64,000 bases of DNA from contig NZ_VOJI01000008.1 in assembly GCF_007923445.1 (NCBI RefSeq), positions 154,502 to 218,501 on the forward strand. Direction: 5' to 3'. A program made the position numbers and the translations under genes. Below are positions 56,122 to 64,000 of the stretch, piece by piece. The DNA is from Puniceibacterium confluentis. Lineage in GTDB: Bacteria > Pseudomonadota > Alphaproteobacteria > Rhodobacterales > Rhodobacteraceae. The notes beneath the pieces are model-generated. The model was not told the DNA's origin. It saw only the letters and a list, made by a program, of their open reading frames with translations, and did no database searches. How positions within the stretch are numbered: position 1 is the first letter of the stretch; the number at the start of each line of letters is the position of its first letter.

Positions 56122-57204
56122 TCACTTATTGCGGCCGCGAATGGCGCCGATCACCGCATCCGTGACCATGCGCGTCGTCGCCTTGCCGCCAAGGTCGGGT
56201 GTGTGCAGTTCGGCATTGGCGGTGACCGCTTCGACCGCACGCATCAGCCGGTCGGCCGCCTGCTTTTCACCCAGGTGCTCGAGCATCATCACGGCGGTCC
56301 AGAACGTTGCGACCGGGTTTGCGACGCCCTTGCCTGTAATGTCGAAGGCCGAGCCGTGGATCGGTTCGAACATCGAAGGGGTGTCGCGCTCGGGGTTCAG
56401 GTTCGCCGTCGGGGCGACACCGATAGACCCCGAAAGGGCGGCGGCCAGGTCGGACAGGATATCGGCGTGCAGGTTGGTGGCCACAATGGTGTCGAGAGAG
56501 CCCGGGTTCATCACCATCCGGACGGTCATCGCATCGACAAGCATCTTGTCCCACTGGACGTCCGGAAACTCCTGCGCGATTTCGGCGGCGATCTGGTCCC
56601 AGAGCACCATGCCGTGCCGCTGGGCATTGGATTTGGTGACGACGGTGAGGAATTTGCGCGGCCGCGACTGCGCAAGCCGGAACGCAAAGCGCATGATGCG
56701 TTCGATCCCGGCACGGGTGAAGATCGAGACATCCGTCGCAACTTCCAACGGCAGGCCGGGATGCGAACGTCCCCCCTGCCCGGCATATTCGCCTTCGGAG
56801 TTCTCGCGGACGATCACCCAATCGAGCTCGCCGTCGTTCACATGGCGCAGCGGCGACTGAATCCCCGGTAGAACGCGGGTCGGACGGACATTGGCATATT
56901 GATCCAGTGGCTGACAAATCGCGAGCCGCAACCCCCAGAGCGTGAGGTGGTCCGGCACGTCCGGCGCACCGACCGCGCCGAACAGGATCGCGTCGAAGGC
57001 CCGCAGTTGATCCGCCCCTTCGGCGGGCATGAAGGCGCCGGTGCGTTTGTAACGATCGGTCGACCAGTCGAAAGCCTGGACATCAAAGTCAAAGCCCCCG
57101 TCCCTGTCGGCCAGGACTTGCAGGACCTCGAGGCAGGCATCGACGACTTCAACACCGATCCCGTCACCGCCGATGGCGGCGATCCTGTGGATGCGTTTAC
57201 TCAT
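56122..57204 (-). CDS. Isocitrate/isopropylmalate dehydrogenase-family enzyme 2 (tartrate/malate type)
   Basis: A 360-aa paralogue of the gene downstream. The ATG at 57204 follows GGAGAG. It has 'AIGGDGIGVEVVDACLEVL', 'DHLTLWGLRLAICQPLDQYANVRPTRVLPG', 'IVRENSEGEYAGQGG' and 'NLHADILSDLAAALSG'. The substrate arginines are kept but the substrate loop differs from copy 1 (GLRLAICQPLDQ instead of GSLIQFRRQFDQ), so the two probably act on different 2-hydroxy dicarboxylates. Confidence 0.86.
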   Translation of the reverse strand: MSKRIHRIAAIGGDGIGVEVVDACLEVLQVLADRDGGFDFDVQAFDWSTDRYKRTGAFMPAEGADQLRAFDAILFGAVGAPDVPDHLTLWGLRLAICQPLDQYANVRPTRVLPGIQSPLRHVNDGELDWVIVRENSEGEYAGQGGRSHPGLPLEVATDVSIFTRAGIERIMRFAFRLAQSRPRKFLTVVTKSNAQRHGMVLWDQIAAEIAQEFPDVQWDKMLVDAMTVRMVMNPGSLDTIVATNLHADILSDLAAALSGSIGVAPTANLNPERDTPSMFEPIHGSAFDITGKGVANPVATFWTAVMMLEHLGEKQAADRLMRAVEAVTANAELHTPDLGGKATTRMVTDAVIGAIRGRNK

Positions 57205-57218
57205 TTTTCTCTCCGATT

Positions 57219-59225
57219 TCAGAATAGTAGCCCGGCGGGCATCCGAAGCAGCAGGACGTTGGCCATCAGCCACCAGAGGCCTGCACAAATGGCGGCAGCG
57301 GTGGCAATCCACAGCGCCCAGGTCTGCGGCGGCGGGCGGTCGTGATCGGCAATCACCATCACCGCGAGGAAGGCCGCGAAGCTGGTCACCAGAAAGCCGA
57401 TCTCGGGCAGAAGGAAGACCCATGCCAGCATGACCGCGCCAAGCAGGAGCCGCCGCCAACCCCCGGTGTCCAGCGCGAACTTTGCGCGGCCCGCGGTTCC
57501 AACCGGGCGCCGCAGGTTCTGTGCGATCAGCATCAACGAGAACACGGCAAGCGCCATGGCTATCGTGCGCGGAAACACGGAGCCGAGCATCGTCAATCCC
57601 GAAGCGCCGCTCCAGATCGCCAGACCAAGCACCGCAAAGCTCGCCGCGAATGTCATGCCCGCTAAATCGCGCGTCTTGCCCTCGGGCGCGATGGATGCGC
57701 CGGCGTCGTCCGCAGGTGCGGACGAGGTTTCGAGCTGCTTGCGTCGCCGGGCTTTCCAGTCGACCCAGATCGGGAAGGTCAAGGTGACGAGCGCGGCAAT
57801 GATGATCCCGATGCTGATCGGTCGGCCGAAGAACATCTCGGGAATGCGACCCGACGCATTGCCGATGAGCCAGGTCTGCACAAACCCCTGCTCGGCGATG
57901 GATCCGAGAACGAGACCAAGAACGATGGGCGACGGCTGAAACCCATAGCGGTTCAGAATCCAGGCGATGATGCCAAGGCCGACCATGAGCTGCGCGTCGT
58001 CCATGTTCGAATGGATCGCAAAGGAGCCGATGATCGTGAGCAGGGCCACGGTTGGCGCGAGCACCGTCTTGGGAACCTTGACGATCGAGGCATAGGCGTA
58101 GCGCCCGATCAGCAGCCCGACCGGCAGCATCAGCAGGGTCGCAATCAGCAGACCCCAGATAAAGGTATAGACGACCGGCGCATCGGTGGTGAAAAGCGTC
58201 GGGCCGATCTTGATTCCCTGCACGAGCAGGGCACCAAGGATGATCGCGTCAGGCGGGGTTCCGGGGATGCCCAGTACCAGTGTCGGGATGAAACCGCCGC
58301 CCACGGTGGCGTTGTTGGCAGCCTCGGTCGCGATGACCCCGTCCGGATTGCCCTTGCCGAAGGTCTCGGACTGTTTCGAGGACCTGCGCGCCTCTGAATA
58401 GGAAACCAGACCGGCGATGGAACCGCCGGCCCCGGGCAGGATGCCGATCACGGTGCCGATGACGGAAGAGCGCACCAGATTGAATTTGCTCTTCATCGCA
58501 ATGGCCAGCCCTTCCCGCACCCGGAGCCCGCCTTGGGCAGAGGGCTTGAGGTGCGGGTCGGCGGTGGCGACGAGGTCCAGGATCACCGGGACGCAGTAGA
58601 GACCGATGATAGCTGAGGTCAGGTCGATCCCGCCAAGAAACCGTTGCATGCCCAGGGTATACCGGACATCGCCCCCGACGACGGCCACACCGATCATCGA
58701 CAGGAACAGGCCGATGCAGGCGCCGATCAGCCCCTTGCTGGTATTGCCGACGGACAAGGCTGCGATCAGTGTCAGGCCGAAGATCGCGAGCCAGAAGTAT
58801 TCCGTCGGACCAAAGGCGAGCGCGACCTTCGCCAGCGGCGGCGCCAAAAGCAGAAGCGCAACGGCTCCGACCACGCCCCCGGCGACCGAGGCGAAGGTTG
58901 CGACGGACAGGGCCAGCCCGCCATCTCCCCGCTTGGCCATCGGAAAACCGTCGAACGTGGTTGCGATCGACGACGGCGTTCCGGGCGTGTTGACCAGGAT
59001 CGCGGCAAAAGCGCCGCCGTAGATCGCTCCGGTGTAGATCGCGCCGAGAGCGATAAGGCCGGCGGCGGGATCCATCGTGAAGGTGAAGGGGACAAGCACG
59101 GCCACCGCCATGGTCGCCGAGAGTCCGGGCAATGCCCCGATCACCGTTCCCAGCACCACGCCGACGAGGGCAAGCACCAGGTTGACAGGTGTCAGTGCGT
59201 CCCAAAGGAAGCCGATAATGTCCAT
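57219..59225 (-). CDS. Tripartite tricarboxylate transporter, TctA-TctB fusion
   Basis: A 668-aa membrane protein. Residues 1 to about 500 are a complete TctA subunit ('VIGALPGLSATMAVAVLVPFTF', 'GAIYGGAFAAILVNTPGTPSSIATT', 'GILPGAGGSIAGLVSYSEAR', 'LVLGIPGTPPDAIILGALLVQG'). A hydrophilic linker (about 500-520) leads to a four-span C-terminal part (about 525-668) matching the small TctB subunit. TctA and TctB are usually separate genes. It lies 12 bases before the TctC gene's stop, in the same leftward operon as the dehydrogenases. Confidence 0.9.
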   Translation of the reverse strand: MDIIGFLWDALTPVNLVLALVGVVLGTVIGALPGLSATMAVAVLVPFTFTMDPAAGLIALGAIYTGAIYGGAFAAILVNTPGTPSSIATTFDGFPMAKRGDGGLALSVATFASVAGGVVGAVALLLLAPPLAKVALAFGPTEYFWLAIFGLTLIAALSVGNTSKGLIGACIGLFLSMIGVAVVGGDVRYTLGMQRFLGGIDLTSAIIGLYCVPVILDLVATADPHLKPSAQGGLRVREGLAIAMKSKFNLVRSSVIGTVIGILPGAGGSIAGLVSYSEARRSSKQSETFGKGNPDGVIATEAANNATVGGGFIPTLVLGIPGTPPDAIILGALLVQGIKIGPTLFTTDAPVVYTFIWGLLIATLLMLPVGLLIGRYAYASIVKVPKTVLAPTVALLTIIGSFAIHSNMDDAQLMVGLGIIAWILNRYGFQPSPIVLGLVLGSIAEQGFVQTWLIGNASGRIPEMFFGRPISIGIIIAALVTLTFPIWVDWKARRRKQLETSSAPADDAGASIAPEGKTRDLAGMTFAASFAVLGLAIWSGASGLTMLGSVFPRTIAMALAVFSLMLIAQNLRRPVGTAGRAKFALDTGGWRRLLLGAVMLAWVFLLPEIGFLVTSFAAFLAVMVIADHDRPPPQTWALWIATAAAICAGLWWLMANVLLLRMPAGLLF

Positions 59226-59237
59226 CTTCGGGGTCTG

Positions 59238-60191
59238 CTACTGGATGATGCCAAGCGCTTTTGCGCCGGCGGTATATTCCTCGACGCGTTTGGCGACAAA
59301 GGCATCCATTTGATCATAGCCGACATCGGTCAATACAAAGCCACCGCTTTCCATCTTATCGACAAAGCCGGGCTGGGCGTTGATTTCGGACACGATGTCG
59401 GAAATGCGCTGGCGCAGGTCTTCGGGGGTGGATGCCGGAACCGCGACTCCGCGATATGCGCCACCAACGAGCTCATAGCCCAGCTCCTTGAAAGTCGGGA
59501 CGTCGGGAAAGGCTGCAAGGCGCTCGTCCGCGGCCACTGCGAGCATTCGAAGCGCGTCCCCCTGGCTGACACCGGAAGTTGCATAATTGAAGCCCGCCAT
59601 CGTCGATCCGCCGAGCACCGCCGTGATCGAGGGGCCGGTGCCGGAAAACGGAACATAGGTTGTCGTCACACCGGCCAGTTCGTTGAAGCGGATGGCGGCC
59701 AGGTTGTTCGACGAGTTCGAGCCCGACCCGGCGAAGGTGACAAGGCCCGGGTTCGCCTTGGCGTATTCGATCAACTGGTCCAGAGCCGTGAACTGGCTCT
59801 CCTTGCGCACAAAGATGGCGTCCGGCGTGTAGTGGAAATAGTGAACCGGCGTCAGATCCTCGGTCTTGTAGCCAACCGAGCCGGCCATCGGCTGCAGGAT
59901 CGTGTGTGGCAGGTTGATCCCCATGACGGTGTAGCCGTCACCGGGCAGCGAATTGAGTTGTGACCATGCCTGTGCCCCGCCTGCGCCGGCCTGGTACTGG
60001 ATCACGACCTGCTGGCCGGTCACGGATTCCCATTCGGCCTGCTGGAAACGCGCCGAAATGTCGGATTCGCCGCCGGCGTTGAAGGGGATGATGTAGGTCA
60101 TCGGCTGGGTCGGAAAGTCGGCGGCTGACTGCGCTGCGAGCGGCGTCGCCGCGAGCAGACCGGCGAAGATGGTTGCAAGCGTCGTTTTCAT
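59238..60191 (-). CDS. Tripartite tricarboxylate transporter substrate-binding protein TctC
   Basis: A 317-aa periplasmic protein with a GGAGGA ribosome-binding site and a signal peptide (MKTTLATIFAGLLAATPLAA, cleavage near residue 20-24). Bug/TctC features: 'TYIIPFNAGGESDISARF', 'YQAGAGGAQAWSQL', 'LVTFAGSGSNSSNNLAAIRF' and 'FPDVPTFKELGYELVGGAYRG'. It captures a carboxylate, most likely tartrate, for the TctAB fusion. First gene of the leftward operon, divergent from the LysR gene. Confidence 0.93.
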   Translation of the reverse strand: MKTTLATIFAGLLAATPLAAQSAADFPTQPMTYIIPFNAGGESDISARFQQAEWESVTGQQVVIQYQAGAGGAQAWSQLNSLPGDGYTVMGINLPHTILQPMAGSVGYKTEDLTPVHYFHYTPDAIFVRKESQFTALDQLIEYAKANPGLVTFAGSGSNSSNNLAAIRFNELAGVTTTYVPFSGTGPSITAVLGGSTMAGFNYATSGVSQGDALRMLAVAADERLAAFPDVPTFKELGYELVGGAYRGVAVPASTPEDLRQRISDIVSEINAQPGFVDKMESGGFVLTDVGYDQMDAFVAKRVEEYTAGAKALGIIQ

Positions 60192-60363
60192 GGTGTCCTC
60201 CTCATGAAGTTCTGCGTAGGAGCCGCAGCTTATGGTTGAAGGAGACGTCCCCGGACCCATGGTCCCCGGTGCGTTGGTCCCCCGATCCTGCAAACAGTTT
60301 TCAACCTGTCGACAGAGCCCGCCAACTCCTCCCAGACGGACAGGGTGGACCCTAGACTAATTC

Positions 60364-60394
60364 TTAAAAGTCTTTAATTTCATATTTGGAATAT
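60364..60394. promoter_or_regulatory. Tandem palindromes in the tctC/LysR intergenic region
   Basis: TTAAA-N4-TTTAA (60364-60377) and ATATT-N3-AATAT (60382-60394) lie in an AT-rich patch just upstream of the LysR-type gene. Two adjacent AT-rich dyads between a LysR gene and its divergent target fit the recognition/activation site arrangement of LysR regulators. Confidence 0.5.
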
Positions 60395-60416
60395 CATTAT
60401 TGCGCTGAGGTAAGTA

Positions 60417-61349
60417 ATGAGCGAAAGCGACCTTGGGTTTTTCGTACTGTTGGCGCGACGCGAGAGTTTTGTTGAAACCGCGCGTGAAATCGGGATCACC
60501 GCCTCTGCCGTCAGCCGGCGACTGGCACGGCTCGAAGACCGGCTGGGGGTGCGACTGATGAACCGGACCACGCGGCGGGTCAGCCTGACCGGCGAAGGTG
60601 AGGCGTATTTCAGCAAGGCCTTGCGCCTGCTGGGCGAAATTGAAGAACTTGAGAACAGTCTTCGCTCGGGACAGGAAAAGCCCAGCGGCCTGCTTCGGAT
60701 CAACGCGACGTTCGGCTTCAGCCGGGAATACATCGCCCCGGCGGTGTCTGTCTTCCGCAGGACCTACCCGGATGTCGAAGTGCAACTGGTGGTGACCGAC
60801 GCGCCGATGAACCTGATCGAACAGGGCTTCGATCTGAACATCCGCTTCGGCATCCCCTCGACAAGCAACCTGATCCAGCGCCTGCTGCAAAGAAACCGCC
60901 GGTTCATGTGCGCCTCACCAGCCTACCTGGAAATGCACGGCAGACCCGAAACTCTGCAGGACCTCCGCCACCACAACTGCATCGTCCTGAGGCAGGAGCA
61001 CGACATCTACGATATCTGGCGCTTCGATGACCGTGGCGGCGAGAGTCCCTCGGCGCGGGTGAACGGCGGACTCAGCACCAACGACGGCGAAATGGCGCGC
61101 GAGTGGATGCTGAACGGCCACGGAATCATGCTGCGATCGGAATGGGATATCGCCCACCATGTGCGGGAAGGCCGCCTTCATGTCGTGCTTCCGGACTATT
61201 TCCAGACGGCCAACATCACCGCCATCTATCCGGAACGCCACCACCTGACCGCCAAGGTGCGGGTCTTTGTCGACTTTCTGGCAGAGCGAATCCGCGAGGC
61301 CAACACCAAGGCACCCTGTCAGCTCAGCGAGAGCGACCTGGCCTGTTGA
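60417..61349 (+). CDS. LysR-family regulator 1, DmlR-like
   Basis: A 310-aa LysR protein divergent from tctC. Helix-turn-helix: 'LGFFVLLARRESFVETAREIGITASAVSRRLARLE' (residues about 5-40, quoted as family pattern). The co-inducer domain has 'GLLRINATFGFSREYIAPAVSVF', typical of the DmlR/TtuA branch that controls malate and tartrate genes. The ATG at 60417 follows CTGAGG. It probably activates the leftward tctC-tctAB-dehydrogenase operon. Confidence 0.9.
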   Translation: MSESDLGFFVLLARRESFVETAREIGITASAVSRRLARLEDRLGVRLMNRTTRRVSLTGEGEAYFSKALRLLGEIEELENSLRSGQEKPSGLLRINATFGFSREYIAPAVSVFRRTYPDVEVQLVVTDAPMNLIEQGFDLNIRFGIPSTSNLIQRLLQRNRRFMCASPAYLEMHGRPETLQDLRHHNCIVLRQEHDIYDIWRFDDRGGESPSARVNGGLSTNDGEMAREWMLNGHGIMLRSEWDIAHHVREGRLHVVLPDYFQTANITAIYPERHHLTAKVRVFVDFLAERIREANTKAPCQLSESDLAC

Positions 61350-61408
61350 CGCCAATTGCGTGATGCGTTCATGCCAACTATGCATGGATGCGGGTAGGAG
61401 CCGCGGCG

Positions 61409-62323
61409 ATGGACATCACACTTCTCGAGGACTTTCTGGAACTGGCGCGGGAATTGAATTTTTCCCGAGCGGCCGAAAACCGCAACATGACCCAGCCTGC
61501 CTTCAGCCGTCGCATCAAGAGTCTCGAGAGCGCGATTCAGACGCCTCTCATCCAGAGAACCACCCGTCAGGTCAGCCTGACACCTGCGGGAAAGGTGTTC
61601 CAGCCACGGGCAGAAGCCATCGTCAGGATGCTTTCCGACGCCCGCCTCGAAGCCCTGGAGGCTGCGGGTCGGGCGCGGCGCGGCCTGAACCTTGCGGCCA
61701 CACATGCCCTGTCATACACATTCGTCCCCCGATGGCTGATGCAGGTGGGCGGCCCCGCGGAAATCGGCGCACTCAACATGGTTTCGGATACACATCGGCA
61801 GTGTGTTCGGCTGATGCAGAATGGCGAAATCAATTTTTTCATTTGTCACAAAGGGCCTGCCAGCGCCGAAGATCTGCCGGAAAAACAGTTCAGGTGTCAT
61901 CCGATCGGCCGTGACCGCCTCGTGCCTCTCTGTGCGCCCGACGCGAACAAGCAGCCTTTGTGGACCCTGGGCTCGGGTCCGTCCCGGGTGCCGTTCATAG
62001 CCTATGCACAGGTATCCGGTCTCCACGCCATTCTCGAAGCGCACTGGTCCGGGCATGGGCGTCCCGACATCGCGCCGACGATGAATTCCGTTCTGGCCTC
62101 GACCAATCTCGAGATGGCCAAAGAAGGCCAGGGTGTCGCCTTTCTTCCGCTGTCACTGGCGCAAAGCGACATCGAACGCGGCAGGCTGGTCCCGGCCGGC
62201 GGCAAGGACCTGGATGTCCCGGTTCAATTGGTCATCTATCGTCCGCGGTCCCGTATGTCGCCGCATTGCGAAGCCTTCTGGCTGAAGGTCGTGGATGAAA
62301 ACGCCCGAAAACTTATGCAATAA
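61409..62323 (+). CDS. LysR-family regulator 2
   Basis: A 304-aa LysR protein; the ATG at 61409 (GGTAGGAG upstream) fits family starts better than the GTG/ATG codons earlier. N-terminal helix-turn-helix 'LEDFLELARELNFSRAAENRNMTQPAFSRRIKSLE' and a short co-inducer domain with 'NLAATHALSYTFVPRWL'. It resembles the HypT/YjiE branch in layout. It lies 107 bases before the D-tartrate dehydratase gene and may control it. Confidence 0.88.
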   Translation: MDITLLEDFLELARELNFSRAAENRNMTQPAFSRRIKSLESAIQTPLIQRTTRQVSLTPAGKVFQPRAEAIVRMLSDARLEALEAAGRARRGLNLAATHALSYTFVPRWLMQVGGPAEIGALNMVSDTHRQCVRLMQNGEINFFICHKGPASAEDLPEKQFRCHPIGRDRLVPLCAPDANKQPLWTLGSGPSRVPFIAYAQVSGLHAILEAHWSGHGRPDIAPTMNSVLASTNLEMAKEGQGVAFLPLSLAQSDIERGRLVPAGGKDLDVPVQLVIYRPRSRMSPHCEAFWLKVVDENARKLMQ

Positions 62324-62429
62324 TGGCATGGATATACCCATTATCGGCATTGGATTCCAACCCCGCTGCGCCACTATCAACAGCCAGGATCGCCACCGGG
62401 CGACACCCACTCAGCCAAGGAGCACGCCA

Positions 62430-63593
62430 ATGCGCATTGTGGAAATCCGCGAGGTCACAAAACCGATCGCTTCGCCGATCCGGAACGCCTACATCGACTT
62501 CAGCAAGATGACGGCAAGTCTGGTGGCTGTGGTGACCGACGTGGTCAGGGACGGTCGCCGGGTTGTGGGTTACGGCTTCAACTCGAATGGCCGCTACGGA
62601 CAGGGTGGCCTCATCCGCGAACGCTTTCGCGACCGGATCCTCGCAGCGGAACCCGCCTCGCTGGTCAATGATGACGGCACCAATCTCGACGGCCACAAGA
62701 TCTGGGCGGCGATGATGCAGAACGAAAAACCCGGCGGGCATGGCGAGAGGTCGGTCGCCGTCGGCACCATTGACATGGCCGTCTGGGACGCCATCGCCAA
62801 GATCGCGCAAAAGCCGCTGTTCCGCCTGCTGGCTGACCGCAAGGGCGTCGCTGCCAATCCGCGGGTCTTCGTCTACGCCGCGGGCGGCTATTACTATCCG
62901 GGAAAGGACGATTCCGCGCTGCGCAAGGAGATGCGAAGCTACGTTGATCGCGGCTACACCGTCGTCAAGATGAAGATCGGCGGTGCCGCCATCGACGAAG
63001 ACCAGCGCCGGATCGAAGCCGTGCTTGCCGAAATCGGGGATGAGGCACGGCTCGCCGTCGACGCGAACGGCCGGTTCGATCTCGAAACGGCGATGGCTTA
63101 TGCAAAGATGCTGCGGACCTACCCGCTGTTCTGGTACGAAGAGATCGGCGATCCGCTGGATTACCAGCTTCAGGCGGCCATGGCCGAGTTCTATCCGGGT
63201 CCGATGGCCACCGGCGAGAACCTGTTCTCGCATCAGGATGCGCGCAACCTCATCCGCTACGGCGGCATGCGCCCCGACCGTGACTGGCTGCAATTCGACT
63301 GCGCTTTGTCCTATGGTCTGGTTGAATACCTGCGGACCCTCGAAGTCCTCGATCAGCTGGGTTGGTCACCGTCGCGCTGCATCCCGCATGGCGGCCACCA
63401 GATGTCACTGAACATCGCGGCAGGACTGGGTCTTGGCGGCAACGAAAGCTACCCGGATCTGTTCCAGCCCTACGGCGGCTTCCCGGACGGCGTCAAGGTC
63501 GAGGAGGGTCACATCGTCATGCCCGAGCTGCCGGGCATCGGCTTTGAAGGCAAATCCGACCTGATCAAGGTGATGAGGGAACTGGCCGAATGA
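62430..63593 (+). CDS. tarD: D-tartrate dehydratase-like enolase-superfamily enzyme
   Basis: A 387-aa enzyme; AAGGAG precedes the ATG at 62430. The general base pair Lys180-x-Lys182 ('VVKMKIGG'), metal ligands Asp211 ('VDANG'), Glu237 ('WYEE') and Glu263 ('TGEN'), and the acid His in 'IPHGGHQMSLN' are all present. 'LGGNESYPDLFQPYGGFPDG' and the length match the D-tartrate dehydratase subgroup, which converts D-tartrate to oxaloacetate. This agrees with the tartrate-type transporter and dehydrogenases upstream. Confidence 0.88.
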   Translation: MRIVEIREVTKPIASPIRNAYIDFSKMTASLVAVVTDVVRDGRRVVGYGFNSNGRYGQGGLIRERFRDRILAAEPASLVNDDGTNLDGHKIWAAMMQNEKPGGHGERSVAVGTIDMAVWDAIAKIAQKPLFRLLADRKGVAANPRVFVYAAGGYYYPGKDDSALRKEMRSYVDRGYTVVKMKIGGAAIDEDQRRIEAVLAEIGDEARLAVDANGRFDLETAMAYAKMLRTYPLFWYEEIGDPLDYQLQAAMAEFYPGPMATGENLFSHQDARNLIRYGGMRPDRDWLQFDCALSYGLVEYLRTLEVLDQLGWSPSRCIPHGGHQMSLNIAAGLGLGGNESYPDLFQPYGGFPDGVKVEEGHIVMPELPGIGFEGKSDLIKVMRELAE

Positions 63594-64000
63594 CTGGCAA
63601 CGGACCCGAAGGGAAATCCTGCGCCGGACCATCCGCCTCTGTTTCCGGAAATCGGCTGATGGCCAAGGCTCCCCGAACCGTGGACAGACTTCCCCCACGG
63701 CTTCGGTGACGGGTATGCCGCGGGCGGTGTCGCGGTACAGGACGTCCATGTCGGCGTGAAGTTCGGCGAAGTGACAGCCGAAGTCGCTCGCCATGCGCAG
63801 CGGCGCCTGACCGCGTCATTCCCGGCTGGCCGGTTCACGATCATGCAGCGCGGCGGTGTGGGTCTGCTCATGCCCACATGCCGCCACGCTGGATCCGCGC
63901 GATGAATCCGTCCCGGGATTTGTGCAACATGTGTAACCGCCCCATGCGCAAGAGGTAATTTTAGAGCTGGCTTCAGCGCGTCACCGGGTGCTGACATGTG
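63594..64000. other. Right-hand edge, no gene assigned
   Basis: After the dehydratase stop there are 407 bases with no recognised gene. One plus-strand frame from about 63658 to 63903 reads protein-like ('PEPWTDFPHGFGDGYAAGG', 'VHVGVKFGEVTAEVARH') but has no good start codon and matches no family I know. It may be a gene fragment. Minus-strand frames of similar length are shadows. Confidence 0.3.

Noticed and set aside
63658-63903. Possible gene in the plus frame near the right edge.
   Set aside because: No start codon or ribosome-binding site and no recognised family; kept only as an unexplained stretch.

Overview
The window looks like chromosomal DNA of a high-GC alphaproteobacterium, most likely a member of the Rhodobacterales (Roseobacter-type). 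The pointers are overall base composition, tight ATGA-type gene overlaps, a pqqABCDE cluster, an iol cluster with an IolC-DUF2090 fusion, MocE-type ferredoxins and tripartite tricarboxylate transporters. No rRNA, tRNA, CRISPR or intact mobile element was found. The only mobile-element trace is a decayed transposase N-terminus near 52.8-52.9 kb. Taxonomy is inferred from family resemblance, not from a marker gene.

Layout. (1) 1-5.6 kb: the end of an enolase-superfamily gene, then a periplasmic solute-binding protein of the peptide/opine ABC type. It converges, through two back-to-back terminators, on an operon for the two ATPases and two permeases of the same type of transporter. (2) 6.1-12.1 kb: pqqE-D-C-B-A reading leftward, preceded by a response regulator and a histidine kinase, with a divergent small cysteine-containing protein. 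pqqA (31 aa) lies at 9184-9279. (3) 12.5-25.5 kb: a LacI regulator and a long myo-inositol operon: TIM-barrel isomerase, sugar ABC importer, iolG, a second dehydrogenase, iolC (fused to an aldolase-like domain), iolD, iolE, a small membrane protein and iolB. (4) 25.5-40 kb: a rhizopine/O-methyl-inositol-like (moc-type) block. It holds two more LacI regulators, a MocD-like di-iron oxygenase, two MocE-type Rieske ferredoxins, one MocF-type reductase, a second putative di-iron enzyme of the fatty-acid-hydroxylase superfamily, two Gfo/Idh/MocA dehydrogenases, a TIM-barrel isomerase, a PanB-like protein, PurU and a second sugar ABC importer. The gene set suggests uptake, oxidative O-demethylation, disposal of the released one-carbon unit through folate, and feeding of the deprotected inositol into the iol pathway.

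(5) 40-42 kb: a voltage-sensor-type ion channel with a C-terminal zinc ribbon, and an endonuclease/exonuclease/phosphatase-family membrane protein. (6) 42.2-51.2 kb: a probable NTP-dependent conflict (defence-like) operon made of a small P-loop NTPase, a 1005-aa STAND NTPase with a helical-repeat tail, and an adaptor-domain/trypsin-like protease. It converges on an operon for a Tat-exported tyrosinase, a free-standing protein that resembles the tyrosinase C-terminal domain, an M43-type metallopeptidase and an unknown protein. (7) 51.8-63.6 kb: a second purU, the transposase remnant, and a tartrate/C4-hydroxyacid block: GntR regulator, DapA-family protein, two isopropylmalate/tartrate-dehydrogenase-like enzymes, a TctA-TctB fusion, TctC, two LysR regulators and a D-tartrate dehydratase-like enolase-superfamily enzyme.

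A related 16-bp palindromic motif of the form TGAYGTGATTWCRTCA occurs twice upstream of the inositol operon and twice between lacI-2 and mocD. A weaker relative lies upstream of lacI-3. This suggests that the LacI paralogues tie the inositol and moc-like blocks into one regulon. All functions are read from translated sequence and context; no database search was run.
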